Source of the DNA: Gordonia lacunae | GTDB taxonomy: Bacteria; Actinomycetota; Actinomycetes; Mycobacteriales; Mycobacteriaceae | Assembly (NCBI RefSeq): GCF_002149015.1 | Contig: NZ_NGFO01000006.1 | Span: 99,149 to 163,148, forward strand | Direction of reading: 5' to 3' | Length of the DNA stretch: 64,000 bases | Shown here: positions 16,983 through 26,205 of the stretch, piece after piece | How the letters are laid out: each line of letters opens with the position of its first letter | Position numbering within the stretch: position 1 is the stretch's first letter | Notes under the pieces: model-generated | What the model saw: only the letters and a program-made list of their open reading frames with translations | What the model was told of the DNA's origin: nothing | Databases searched by the model: none | Made by a program: the position numbers and the translations under genes

Positions 16983-18224
16983 CTACTTCTGTCCGGCGCT
17001 CCAGGCGTACGGCAGGTCGGTGCCGTTGAGCACGTGGTCGCCGACCGCCTGCAGCTTGAAGATCAGCGGGTTGTGCACCGAGATCACCCGGGCGTTGCGC
17101 CAGTGCCGGTCGAAGCGCAGGCGCTCGGAGGTGATCGACGCGCCACCGACCTCGAACAGCTGGGTGGTGGCATCGAGGACGGCGGGGATGACCGCGGCCT
17201 GGGCACGGGCGACGTCGAACTCGACGCGGTCGAGCAGTTCGGCGTCCTCCCAGCCGGCGAGTGCGAGCTCGTCGAGCTCGGCGGCGATGTCGAGGACCAG
17301 CGTGCGCGCCGTGTAGGCCGCGGCCGACAGCCGTCCGATCACCTGCTGCACGAGCGGATCGTGGCGTGGCAGGTCGGCCGTCGAGTGGGTGAAGGTGCGT
17401 GTGCGGTTGCGCACCCACTCCACGACGTCGTCGGTGGCGCGCGCCGCGATACCCGCCAGCACCGCGAGCTGAACCAGCTGGAGGTACGAGGTCGCGTACG
17501 TGCGTCCCTCCCCGCCGTAGCCCGGACCGAGAACACGCTCGGCCGGGACCCGGACGCCCGCGAACTCGGTGGTGCCGCTCGCGGTCAGGCGCTGGCCGAA
17601 GCCATCCCAGTCGTCGTGCTGGGTCACCCCGTCGGCGTCGGCGTCGACGAGGACCGAGACCCGCTCCCCGTCTGAGTCGGCGGCGACGAGGATGTGATCG
17701 GAGTAGAGACTGCCGGTGCTGTAGTACTTGGTGCCGTCGAGCCGGAACCCGGTGCCGTCCGCACTCGCCGGGTCCGGGGTGAGGCGCGTCTGATAGCGGT
17801 CGATGGCACCGACGCCGGGCTCGGTGATGGCGTTGCCGACCAGCGTCCCCTCACCCACCTTGCGCAACCACTGCTGCGCAGCCTCGTCCGGGAGAGCGGC
17901 GAGCTGGTCCTCGACGAATGACCAGTGCACGCGCAGGGCCTGCGGCAGATTGGACTCTGCGGCAGCCAGATCGATGAGCAACCGGAACAGCTGCCGGATC
18001 GACGCACCGTATCCGCCGAGTTCGACCGGCACGCGCAGCGAGCCGAACTTCGCCTCCCGCAGCCACGAGACCTCGTCGTGCGCGAGCCTCCGGTCGTCCT
18101 CGCGCTGCACCGCGCCCTCGGCGATCCGCGCGAAGATCGGCGCGAACACCTCGTCGAGCCGCTCATCGGTCGTCCCCGGGGACGCACTGGTAGAGGGTTC
18201 GGTGGAAGACACGGTGGACGTCAT
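16983..18224 (-). CDS. Acyl-CoA dehydrogenase-fold flavoprotein, DszC/SfnB-like
   Basis: 413 residues from ATG 18224, which has AAAGGA upstream. The N-terminal part (EVSWLREAKFGSLRVPVELGG) and the C-terminal segment (HWRNARVISVHNPLIFKLQA, then VGDHVLNG) resemble the flavin-dependent DszC and SfnB group, in which the acyl-CoA dehydrogenase fold has become a reduced-flavin monooxygenase acting on thiophenes or sulfones. That would require a flavin reductase from elsewhere. A sulfur-related substrate is inference only. It is likely the first gene of an operon with the acyltransferase downstream. Confidence 0.75.
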   Translation of the reverse strand: MTSTVSSTEPSTSASPGTTDERLDEVFAPIFARIAEGAVQREDDRRLAHDEVSWLREAKFGSLRVPVELGGYGASIRQLFRLLIDLAAAESNLPQALRVHWSFVEDQLAALPDEAAQQWLRKVGEGTLVGNAITEPGVGAIDRYQTRLTPDPASADGTGFRLDGTKYYSTGSLYSDHILVAADSDGERVSVLVDADADGVTQHDDWDGFGQRLTASGTTEFAGVRVPAERVLGPGYGGEGRTYATSYLQLVQLAVLAGIAARATDDVVEWVRNRTRTFTHSTADLPRHDPLVQQVIGRLSAAAYTARTLVLDIAAELDELALAGWEDAELLDRVEFDVARAQAAVIPAVLDATTQLFEVGGASITSERLRFDRHWRNARVISVHNPLIFKLQAVGDHVLNGTDLPYAWSAGQK

Positions 18225-18410
18225 CGGTGGTCCTTTCGATCGCAGACAGGTCGGCGACAGTCTGGTCCGCTCCGCAGTGGCCGACCACGGTTGGAACCGC
18301 ACTGACCGCAACACTGACGTTCCCGGCGCGTCGGCCGCACACTGGCGCCCGACGCTCGTCGGCGACCTCCGATGAGACGACGATCACGCGAGTGTGTACA
18401 TGTAGTGGTT
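18225..18410. promoter_or_regulatory. Divergent promoter region
   Basis: 186 bases separate the DszC-like gene and the thiolase/hydratase fusion. The palindrome TACATGTA (18397-18404) lies just upstream of the fusion start and might be an operator or promoter part. No regulator gene adjoins. Confidence 0.35.
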
Positions 18411-20807
18411 ATGCCAACAACGCTCGTTGATATCGATCCGAACACCCCCGTCGTCGTCGGCGTGGGCCAGGCGTCGGAACGCCTGACCGATCCCGGCTAC
18501 GAGGCTCTCGGTGAGGCCGACCTCGCCGCCCGAGCGGTCGCCGCCGCGTTCGCCGACTCCGGGGGCGATGTCGCCGCGTCGATCGACACCATCGCCGCGA
18601 TCCGGTCGTTCGAGATCTCGAGCCCGCTGTCGTCGTCACCGCTGGGCCGTCCGGACAACATGCCGCGCGCGGTCGGCAACCGGATCGGGGTGGACCCCCG
18701 CCGCGCGGTCCAGGCGGTGACCGGTGGTCAGACCCCGCAGACGATCCTCACCGAACTCGCCGGGACGATCGCCGCCGGCGACTCCGACGGCGCCGTCATC
18801 TTCGGCGCCGAGGTGATGTCGACCGTCCGCCACCTGATGTCCCAGCCGGAGGATCAGCGGCCGGACTTCGCCGAGGAGGTCGGGGGTCAGCTCGACGACC
18901 GCGGCTTCGGGTTGAAGGGGATTATCACGGTCGCCGAGATGCGCCACGGCCTCGCGTCGGTGCTGCCGCAGTACGCCCTGCTGGAGAACGCCCGCCGGCA
19001 CGCCTCAGGACTGGGCCGGGACGCCTACATCGCCACGATGGGCGAGTTGTTCGCCCCCTTCACCGAGGTGGCCGCCGCCAACCCGCACTCGGCGGCACCG
19101 ACGGCGCGCACCGCCGCCGAACTCGTCGCCGTCACCCCCGAGAACCGGGTCGTGGCGGATCCGTTCACCCGGTACATCGTGGCGCGCGATCAGGTGAACC
19201 AGGCTGCGGCGGTGGTCGTGATGTCGGTACGGGCGGCGCAGGCCGCCGGGATCGACCCGACGAAATGGGTGTTCGTGCACGGCCACTCGTCGACCGTCGA
19301 ACGTCCGGTCCTGGCCCGTCCCGAACTCGGCTCTGCCCCTGCGGCTCCCGCTGCGGTGCAGCACGCGCTGCGCGTCGCCGGAGTCGGACTCGACGAGATC
19401 TCGGTCGTCGACATCTACAGCTGCTTCCCGATCGCGGTGTTCAACGTCCTCGACGGGATCGGGATGGCGCCCGACGATCCACGCGGGCTGACCCTGACCG
19501 GCGGGTTGCCGTTCTTCGGCGGCCCGGGCAACAACTACTCCCTGCACGCGATCGCCGAGGTCGTCACCCGGGTCCGGCAAGCACCGGGCGAGTTCGGTCT
19601 GGTCGTCGCCAACGGCGGCGTGCTGAGCAAGCATGCCGCCGGGGTGTATTCGACGACACCGGCACCATGGCGTCCGGACACCAGCGGCCCGCTCCAGGCC
19701 GAACTCGACGCGGTGGCAACCGTTCCCACGATTGCCGACGCCGACGGCGCCGCAGTCATCGAGACCTACACGGTCATCCCGCAGAAGAGCGGCCGCCGCA
19801 CCGGTGTGGTCATCGGCCGGCTGGTCGACCCGACGACGCCGGGCGGGCTCGGCGCACGATTCGTCGCCAATCTCGACTCCGACGATGACGAGTTCTTCGA
19901 CCTGCTCCTGACCTCCGACGACCCCGTCGGCACCCCGATCGTCGTGCGCTCGTTCGACAAGGGCAACCGGGTCGCCCTGACCGCCGCGGCCATGAACTCC
20001 CGGCATCCGGTTGTCGCACCGGCGTTCCGCGAGTCCTATGAGCATGTCGAGATCCGTCGCGACGGCCGGTTGCTCGAGGTGACCATCAACCGCCCCGACG
20101 CGCGCAACGCCCTGAACCCCGCGGCCAACGCCGAACTCGACTCGATCTTCGAGGCCTACTTCGCCGACCCCGACCTGTGGGTGGCGATCCTGACGGGCAA
20201 GGGCGACAAGGCCTTCTCGGCCGGCAACGACCTCGCCGCGACCGCCGGCCCGGCCGCCCTGTCGGTCCCGAAGAACGGGTTCGCAGGACTGACCTCACGG
20301 CGCAGCCTGCCCAAACCGGTGATCGCGGCGGTCAACGGGTTCGCGCTCGGCGGTGGCTGCGAGATCGCGATGGCCTGCCACATCGTCGTGGCCGACGAGG
20401 ATGCCTCCTTCGGCCTGCCCGAGGTAAAGGTAGGACTCGCGGCGGCCGCCGGCGGGCTGGTCCGCCTGCCCCGGATGATCCCACCCGCGCTCGCGCGCGA
20501 CATGATCCTGACCGGCCGTCGGATCTCGGCCGCCGAGGCCGCCGCCGCCGGACTCGTGAGCCGGATCGCCCCGGCCGGAAAGGTTCTCGAGACCGCACGC
20601 GGGGTGGCCGAGGAGATCCTCGCCGCCTCCCCGACGTCGGTACGCGCGTCGATCGCCACCATGGAGCAGTCCGACGCCATCACCGACACCGTCGACGCCG
20701 TCCACGCCAGCACCTCGGTGCTCGACTCGCTGGTGATCAGCGGCGACACCCTCGAAGGGATCATGGCGTTCGTGATGAAGCGGACGCCGAACTGGAAGGG
20801 CCACTGA
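18411..20807 (+). CDS. Fusion of a thiolase-like protein (TLP1 type) and an enoyl-CoA hydratase
   Basis: 798 residues. Residues 1-400 are a thiolase-like fold (GAEVMS, DIYSCFPIAVFNVLDG, GGVLSKHAAG). The usual N-terminal nucleophile Cys motif is replaced by TGGQTPQT, while a second Cys (YSC) and His are kept. Residues about 410-530 resemble the extra domain of mycobacterial TLP1. From about 545 there is a complete crotonase domain: AFSAGNDL, FALGGGCEIAMACHIVVADE and FGLPEVKVGL, with oxyanion glycines and both Glu positions. The fusion suggests coupled steps in acyl-CoA breakdown, but the thiolase half may be non-thiolytic (binding or retro-aldol). ATG 18411 has no good ribosome site. Confidence 0.82.
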   Translation: MPTTLVDIDPNTPVVVGVGQASERLTDPGYEALGEADLAARAVAAAFADSGGDVAASIDTIAAIRSFEISSPLSSSPLGRPDNMPRAVGNRIGVDPRRAVQAVTGGQTPQTILTELAGTIAAGDSDGAVIFGAEVMSTVRHLMSQPEDQRPDFAEEVGGQLDDRGFGLKGIITVAEMRHGLASVLPQYALLENARRHASGLGRDAYIATMGELFAPFTEVAAANPHSAAPTARTAAELVAVTPENRVVADPFTRYIVARDQVNQAAAVVVMSVRAAQAAGIDPTKWVFVHGHSSTVERPVLARPELGSAPAAPAAVQHALRVAGVGLDEISVVDIYSCFPIAVFNVLDGIGMAPDDPRGLTLTGGLPFFGGPGNNYSLHAIAEVVTRVRQAPGEFGLVVANGGVLSKHAAGVYSTTPAPWRPDTSGPLQAELDAVATVPTIADADGAAVIETYTVIPQKSGRRTGVVIGRLVDPTTPGGLGARFVANLDSDDDEFFDLLLTSDDPVGTPIVVRSFDKGNRVALTAAAMNSRHPVVAPAFRESYEHVEIRRDGRLLEVTINRPDARNALNPAANAELDSIFEAYFADPDLWVAILTGKGDKAFSAGNDLAATAGPAALSVPKNGFAGLTSRRSLPKPVIAAVNGFALGGGCEIAMACHIVVADEDASFGLPEVKVGLAAAAGGLVRLPRMIPPALARDMILTGRRISAAEAAAAGLVSRIAPAGKVLETARGVAEEILAASPTSVRASIATMEQSDAITDTVDAVHASTSVLDSLVISGDTLEGIMAFVMKRTPNWKGH

Positions 20808-20885
20808 GAACTCACCGAGCACCCGAACGAGGGCGAAAGCACGCCGAAAACGCGCGGATGGTCGCCGGATGCTGAACACTTGACG

Positions 20886-20923
20886 GCGGCCACTGACGCG
20901 CGTGTCCGCGTGTGGGTGGCCGC
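20886..20923. terminator. Possible hairpin after the fusion gene
   Basis: GCGGCCAC (20886-20893) pairs with GTGGCCGC (20916-20923) across a 22-base loop. It is between co-directional genes, 79 bases after the stop; the long loop makes it a weak candidate. Confidence 0.35.
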
Positions 20924-20963
20924 TGTTCCGACACATCAGTCGTGTCCAGAAAGGCGGCACACC

Positions 20964-22238
20964 ATGTCCGGTCGCAGTGAGGCAAGCGGGACCAAGTCAT
21001 CCAAACGCACTCCGCCACAACCGTCGTACCGGGTCGATCCGCCCGATTGGACACTGCCGCGCGGGACCATCGTGCTCCTCACGATCGCCGGCCTCGTCGT
21101 CGCGATCGGCGGCATCAAGTCGGTGGCGTCGCTGGTCGGACCGGTCTTCCTCGCGCTGATGCTGACGGTCGCCGTCCAGCCGGTCCCGACCTGGTTGCGC
21201 AGGAGGGGCTTCCCGCGGTGGGCCGCCTTCGTGACGACGGTGCTGCTCGTCTACGGCATCCTGATCGGACTCTTCGCGGCGCTGGTGTTCTCCGTCGCAC
21301 GCCTTGCGTCGATCCTCCCGCAGTACGACGACAAGTTCGACGAGCTCGTCACCGGCTTCCAGAACTTCCTCACCAGTCACGGCGTGAGTCACGACAAGGT
21401 GCAGGACATGATCTCCCACGTCGACACCAGCAAGGTCGTGAGTGCGGTGACCGACGTGCTGGCCAGCACGTTCAGTGTCGCCTCGGCACTCGTGCTCGTC
21501 CTCGCGCTGCTGCTGTTCATGGCAGCTGACTCGGTCGGCTTCGACGACCGGATGACCATCCTGGACCGGATGCGGCCCGACATCGCGTCGGCGTTCCGTT
21601 CGTTCTCCCAGGGGACGCGTAGCTATCTGTGGGTGTCGACGGTCTTCGGCCTGATCGTCGCCGTGCTCGACAGCGTGGCCCTCGCGTTGCTGTCCATCCC
21701 GCTCCCCATCCTCTGGGGCCTGTTGTCGTTCATCACCAACTACATCCCGAATGTCGGCTTCATCATCGGCCTCGTCCCGCCGGCGCTGCTCGGCCTCCTC
21801 GTCGGCGGACCGACCAAGATGCTCGTCGTCATCGTCGTCTACAGCGCGATCAACGTGATCATCCAGTCGGTCATCCAGCCCAAGTTCGTCGGCGACGCGG
21901 TCGGCTTGTCGACCACTCTGACGTTCCTGTCCCTGCTCTTCTGGGCCTGGGCGATCGGCCCCCTGGGCGCGATCCTGGCGGTTCCGCTGACACTGCTCGC
22001 CAAGGCCCTGCTCATCGACATCGACCCCGCGACCCGCTGGGCGGACGTGCTGCTGTCGTCGGGCGCACGACCCAAGAAACCGGAACCGACCGATGCGGAA
22101 TCACCCGGCGACGGCAGATTCGTCGACGCGGACGGCGTGGGCCCGCTGACGACAGCACCACCCGCGACCCCGGCGGCGGAAGGCGACGATCCCACCCCCG
22201 GGTCGGCCCCGGGCGTCACACCGGACCCGGAAAAGTGA
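20964..22238 (+). CDS. AI-2E family transporter (PerM-like), copy 1
   Basis: 424 residues with a polar N-terminus, about eight hydrophobic segments, and the family signatures LVFSVARLASILPQ and YIPNVGFIIGLVPPALLGLL near the C-terminal helices. AI-2E/PerM proteins have varied roles, from autoinducer export to Na+/H+ exchange, so substrate cannot be stated. The last 60 residues are Pro/Asp/Glu-rich and cytoplasmic. ATG 20964 follows GAAAGG; upstream in-frame starts add unconvincing sequence. A second member lies at 57887-59185. Confidence 0.85.
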   Translation: MSGRSEASGTKSSKRTPPQPSYRVDPPDWTLPRGTIVLLTIAGLVVAIGGIKSVASLVGPVFLALMLTVAVQPVPTWLRRRGFPRWAAFVTTVLLVYGILIGLFAALVFSVARLASILPQYDDKFDELVTGFQNFLTSHGVSHDKVQDMISHVDTSKVVSAVTDVLASTFSVASALVLVLALLLFMAADSVGFDDRMTILDRMRPDIASAFRSFSQGTRSYLWVSTVFGLIVAVLDSVALALLSIPLPILWGLLSFITNYIPNVGFIIGLVPPALLGLLVGGPTKMLVVIVVYSAINVIIQSVIQPKFVGDAVGLSTTLTFLSLLFWAWAIGPLGAILAVPLTLLAKALLIDIDPATRWADVLLSSGARPKKPEPTDAESPGDGRFVDADGVGPLTTAPPATPAAEGDDPTPGSAPGVTPDPEK

Positions 22239-22328
22239 GGCGGGCTACGCACCGCGCCGATCATTGGGTAGATTCGCTGACGACCCCAATCTGACCACAA
22301 CCGTTTACAGATAGGTTGCGCACCACTC

Positions 22329-23561
22329 ATGGACATGAACTGGTCTCCGGACGACGCTGCGTTTCGCGACGAGGTCCGCGCGTTCCTCGACGAGAAACTG
22401 ACCCCCGAACTCCGCGCGGCGGGCACGCTGCGTACCAGCGTCTACTCCGACCACGAGGCCTCGATGGAGTGGCAGGCGATCCTGCACGAGCGCGGCTGGG
22501 CCGCTCCCGCGTGGCCGGTGCAGTACGGCGGTTGCGACTGGTCCCAGTCCCAGCACTACATCTTCAGCCGTGAATCGATCCTCGCCGGCGCACCCTCGCT
22601 GTCGCCGATGGGCATCCGCATGGTGTCGCACGCGATCATGGCGTTCGGTACCGACGAGCAGAAGAACTTCTTCCTGCCGGGCATCCTCGACGGCAGCGTC
22701 TTCTTCTGCCAGGGCTACTCCGAACCCGAGTCCGGCTCCGACCTCGCGTCGCTGTCGATGGCCGCGGTCGACGACGGCGACGATCTCGTCGTCACCGGGT
22801 CGAAGATCTGGACCACGCACGCCTCAGAGGCGAATTGGATCTTCTGCCTCGTGCGGACGTCGCGTCAGGAACGCAAGCAGCAGGGCATCACGTTCGTCCT
22901 CATCGACATGAACTCGCCGGGTATCGAGGTACAGAACCTCGTGTTCGCATCCGGCGAGCAGGTGCAGGCACAGGTCTTCTTCGACGGCGTGCGAGTGCCC
23001 AAGAAGAACGTCCTCGGCACGATCGACGACGGTTGGACCGTCGCCAAGTACCTGCTCGTGTTCGAGCGTGGGGGCGGCGCGGCAGCACCGGCGCTGCAGG
23101 TCATGGCCGAGCAACTCGGCCGGGACGCAGCGTCAGTGACCGCTCCGAACGGCGGTCCGCTGTCGGAGGATCCGGCGTTCGCGGCCAAGCTCACCGATCT
23201 GCAGGTCCGCGCCAAGATCCTCGAGGTCCTCGAGTACCGGGCGCTCGCCGCGATGAGCTCGGGCAAGGACCCCGGTTCCATCGCGTCGATGCTGAAGATC
23301 CTCGGTACCGAGCTGAGCCAGGAGATCACCACCCTGAGCCTGGAGGCCGCCGGCCCCCACGGCCGCGTCTTCCAGCCACACGCCACCAAACCTGGCGGGC
23401 CCATCTTCCAGTACACCCCGCCCACCGACGGCTACGTCAGCGGAGAACCGTGGCAGGCCGTCGCACCGCTGCACTACTTCAACGACCGTGCGGGCTCTAT
23501 CTACGCCGGTAGCAACGAAATTCAACGAAACATCCTCGCCAAAGCGACTCTCGGTCTCTGA
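22329..23561 (+). CDS. Acyl-CoA dehydrogenase, FadE type (first gene of a two-subunit pair)
   Basis: 410 residues. CQGYSEPESGSDLASL, GSKIWTTHASEANW and VFASGEQVQAQVFFDGVRVP are standard acyl-CoA dehydrogenase segments that bind FAD and substrate. It is followed after 20 bases by a second, shorter acyl-CoA dehydrogenase. In mycolic-acid bacteria such pairs often form mixed complexes acting on steroid or branched acyl-CoA esters, so a heteromer is likely here. Start at ATG 22329; ATG 22335 is also possible. The substrate is not evident. Confidence 0.88.
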   Translation: MDMNWSPDDAAFRDEVRAFLDEKLTPELRAAGTLRTSVYSDHEASMEWQAILHERGWAAPAWPVQYGGCDWSQSQHYIFSRESILAGAPSLSPMGIRMVSHAIMAFGTDEQKNFFLPGILDGSVFFCQGYSEPESGSDLASLSMAAVDDGDDLVVTGSKIWTTHASEANWIFCLVRTSRQERKQQGITFVLIDMNSPGIEVQNLVFASGEQVQAQVFFDGVRVPKKNVLGTIDDGWTVAKYLLVFERGGGAAAPALQVMAEQLGRDAASVTAPNGGPLSEDPAFAAKLTDLQVRAKILEVLEYRALAAMSSGKDPGSIASMLKILGTELSQEITTLSLEAAGPHGRVFQPHATKPGGPIFQYTPPTDGYVSGEPWQAVAPLHYFNDRAGSIYAGSNEIQRNILAKATLGL

Positions 23562-23581
23562 CGGGTCACAGGAGATAACTG

Positions 23582-24733
23582 ATGGACTTCACACTCACAC
23601 CCGAACAGCAACTGTTGTCCGACGGTCTCGGCAAGTTCCTCGACGCACGGTACGACCTGCAGGTCAGCCGCGACGCGGCGAAGGTCGGCGAGGGCTGGCA
23701 ACCGAAGATCTGGAAGGCCTTCGTCGAGGACCTCGGCGTCGTCGGCGCCTGCCTGCCCGAGGACATCGGCGGATTCGGCGGCGGCCCGGAAGAACTGATG
23801 GTCGTCACCGAGGCGCTCGGACACGCTCTCGTGGTCGAGCCGTTCGTCGACTCGGTGGTCCTCGGCGCGGGTCTGCTGCACGCAACCGGCAACCCGGTCG
23901 CCCTCGCAGCCGCCGGCCGCATCGCCGAGGGCGAGGCCCTGAGCGCGCTCGCCGCGCTCGAAGACGGTTCGGGCGGCGTGCTCTCGCGCATCGAGACCAG
24001 CGCCGACCGCGACGGCGACGAGTGGGTGCTCAACGGCACCAAGGCCGTCGTCACGACGGCGCCGCTCGCCGACTACCTCATCGTCAGCGCCCGCACAGTG
24101 GGCGAACCGCACGATCCTGCCGGCGTCTCGCTGTTTCTGATCGACCTGGCCGACGGTGGCCCGAAGGGTCTCGAACTGCACCGGCTGCGCACCATCGACG
24201 ACCGTCAGGCCGCCGACATCACGTTCACCGACGTGCGCCTGCCCGCCGACGCGCTCATCGCCGACGAGAACGCCATCGAGATCCTCGAGAAGGCCTGGGA
24301 CACCGCGACCGCGGCGGTCGTCTCCGAGGCCGTCGGCCTGATGCGCAAGGTGTTCACCGACACCGTCGAATACTCCAAGCAGCGTGAGCAGTTCGGTGTG
24401 CCGATCGGCAGCTTTCAGGTGTTGCAGCACCGCATGGTCGACATGCACCTCGAACTCGAACAGTCGGTCGCCGCACAGTATTTCGCGATCCTGTCGCTCG
24501 AGGGCTCCCCGGCCGAGCGGGCGGCGGCGATCTCGGCCGCGAAGGCCACGGTCAGTCGTGCCGCCCGGTTCATCGGCCAGAACGCGGTGCAACTGCACGG
24601 CGGCATGGGGATGACCGAGGAGCTGGCGATCGGCCACTACTTCAAGCGCCTGACCGCGATCGAGTACGAATTCGGCACCGCCGACGCCCATCTCGCACGG
24701 TTCGCGACCGCCACCGCGCACATCGACGCCTGA
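23582..24733 (+). CDS. Acyl-CoA dehydrogenase (second gene of the pair)
   Basis: 383 residues. The N-terminus (MDFTLTPEQQLLSDGLGKFL) and C-terminal QLHGGMGMTEELAIGHYFKR are typical; the Glu of GMTEE is the likely catalytic base position. The middle domain is looser than in the first gene, as is common for the partner subunit. AGGAG is 7 bases before the ATG. A strong hairpin terminates the operon directly downstream. Confidence 0.88.
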   Translation: MDFTLTPEQQLLSDGLGKFLDARYDLQVSRDAAKVGEGWQPKIWKAFVEDLGVVGACLPEDIGGFGGGPEELMVVTEALGHALVVEPFVDSVVLGAGLLHATGNPVALAAAGRIAEGEALSALAALEDGSGGVLSRIETSADRDGDEWVLNGTKAVVTTAPLADYLIVSARTVGEPHDPAGVSLFLIDLADGGPKGLELHRLRTIDDRQAADITFTDVRLPADALIADENAIEILEKAWDTATAAVVSEAVGLMRKVFTDTVEYSKQREQFGVPIGSFQVLQHRMVDMHLELEQSVAAQYFAILSLEGSPAERAAAISAAKATVSRAARFIGQNAVQLHGGMGMTEELAIGHYFKRLTAIEYEFGTADAHLARFATATAHIDA

Positions 24734-24739
24734 CTGCAT

Positions 24740-24783
24740 CGCAGAATCGCCACCTCCCGGTTTCCGGAGGTGGCGATTCTGCG
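24740..24783. terminator. Strong bidirectional hairpin terminator
   Basis: Perfect 18-bp inverted repeat (24740-24757 and 24766-24783; CGCAGAATCGCCACCTCC and its complement) with an 8-base loop. It separates convergent stops at 24733 and 24796. Confidence 0.92.
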
Positions 24784-24795
24784 TTCACCAGTGAC

Positions 24796-25584
24796 TCAGC
24801 TGTCGGTCCAGACCGGCTTCCGCTTCTGCAGGAACGCCGACATCCCCTCCTGCGCATCGCAGGTCATCGCATTGGTCGCCATCGTCTCCGACATCTCCAC
24901 ATAGGCCGACGCCTCGTCGCGCTCGATCTGCTTGTAGAAGGCCTGCTTGCCGATCGACACCGTCCGGGCACTCGACCCGGCGATGTGCAGAGCCAGTTCA
25001 CGCACCGCGCCTTCCAGCGCCTCGTCGTCGACGACACCGCTGAGGAGTCCCCAGTCCGCGGCGGTCTCGGCGTCGATCGCCTCCCCGGTCAGCAGCATGT
25101 GCATGGCACGTTTGCGGCCGACGGCGCGTGTCAGTGCGACCATCGGCGTCGAGCAGAACAGGCCGATCCGTACGCCGGGGGTCGAAAACTTCGCGCTGCG
25201 CCCGGCGACGGCCAGATCACACGTAGCGACCAGTTGACATCCCGCCGCGAAGGCCATGCCGGCGACTTCGGCGATGACGGGCTGACGCACCTCGTGGACC
25301 GTCCGCATCAATTCCGTGCACGTTGCAAAGACAGCCCGTTCGTCGTCGAGGGTTCGGTCGACGAGTTCGCCGAGGTCGTGCCCGGCGGAGAACGCGGGTC
25401 CGAGTGCCCGGATCACGATGACGCGTACGTGCGGGTCGTCGTCGAACTTCCGCAGAGCGCCGGTGATGGCCCGCATCGTGCTCGTGGACAACGGGTTACG
25501 GCGCCGCGCATCCCCCAGTGTGATCACCCCGAGGGGTCCGGCGATCTCCGTCGACACCGCCTCGTGCAGGGCCTGATCGTTCAT
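24796..25584 (-). CDS. Enoyl-CoA hydratase/isomerase family protein
   Basis: 262 residues of the crotonase fold: ALGPAFSAGHDLGEL and VAGMAFAAGCQLVATCDLAV supply the oxyanion hole. At the usual second Glu position it has FSTPGVRIGLFC, where the family often has PE, so the reaction may be hydratase, isomerase or hydrolase; human ECHDC3-like proteins share this pattern. The C-terminal QEGMSAFLQKRKPVW is standard. ATG at 25584. A small membrane-protein gene precedes it on the same strand, 36 bases away. Confidence 0.82.
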   Translation of the reverse strand: MNDQALHEAVSTEIAGPLGVITLGDARRRNPLSTSTMRAITGALRKFDDDPHVRVIVIRALGPAFSAGHDLGELVDRTLDDERAVFATCTELMRTVHEVRQPVIAEVAGMAFAAGCQLVATCDLAVAGRSAKFSTPGVRIGLFCSTPMVALTRAVGRKRAMHMLLTGEAIDAETAADWGLLSGVVDDEALEGAVRELALHIAGSSARTVSIGKQAFYKQIERDEASAYVEMSETMATNAMTCDAQEGMSAFLQKRKPVWTDS

Positions 25585-25620
25585 CTCAGCAGCCTCACTT
25601 CCGTTCGTCGGGTCTGGTCT

Positions 25621-26145
25621 CTACTCATTGACGCGGTATCGGGCGCCGACCGCGATATAGACGGTGTAGCCGATCAGGGCCAGGACGTAGACGACGAGCG
25701 GTACCGCGAACGCCCAGCCGTTCATCGACGCCTCCCCCGACGCCGAGAAGAGCGTCGTCGCCGCGAGCAGCCAGGCCAGCAGCAGCATCGTGGCCGCCCC
25801 GATCAGCTCCAGGTCCTCGGCCATCAGCCGGTTGAACTCGGCGCGGTGCGCAGCGCGCATCCAGTATTCCTTGCGGCGCCGGCCGGGCAGGTTGACCGCT
25901 CGCGCCGGCAACCGTGCGAGCAGCGGACCGGAGAAGCCGAATATCACCACGAACAGCAGGCCGACCGCGCCGAGTCCCGCCAGCACGACCCACTTCGAAT
26001 CCCACCTGGTGACCTCGCCGGCGGCGTCGATGTGCCCCGCGATCCGGGCCGGGCCGGCCACGGCGACCGCGACCCACACCGACGCGAACACGGCTGCGGC
26101 GAGCACGAACGACCATCGCTGCGCGCTCCACGACGAATCGGTCAT
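25621..26145 (-). CDS. Small membrane protein of unknown function
   Basis: 174 residues with four hydrophobic segments: one at residues 10-30, one near 50-70 (VVLAGLGAVGLLFVVIFGF) and two in the C-terminal third, separated by a basic loop (LPGRRRKEYWMRAAHR). The pattern resembles DUF1648-type membrane proteins but the match is too weak to name. ATG at 26145. It is divergent from the old yellow enzyme gene with 60 bases between and probably co-transcribed with the crotonase gene. Confidence 0.65.
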   Translation of the reverse strand: MTDSSWSAQRWSFVLAAAVFASVWVAVAVAGPARIAGHIDAAGEVTRWDSKWVVLAGLGAVGLLFVVIFGFSGPLLARLPARAVNLPGRRRKEYWMRAAHRAEFNRLMAEDLELIGAATMLLLAWLLAATTLFSASGEASMNGWAFAVPLVVYVLALIGYTVYIAVGARYRVNE

Positions 26146-26205
26146 GCCTCGACGATATGGCAGCGGGGCGGGAATACGACGCTCCGTCGGTCGTTGTGTC
26201 TCCTC

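Noticed and set aside
24985..26205. N-terminal extension of the old yellow enzyme to 24985
   Set aside because: The extension reads antisense through the crotonase and membrane-protein genes; GTG 26206 gives the normal family length.
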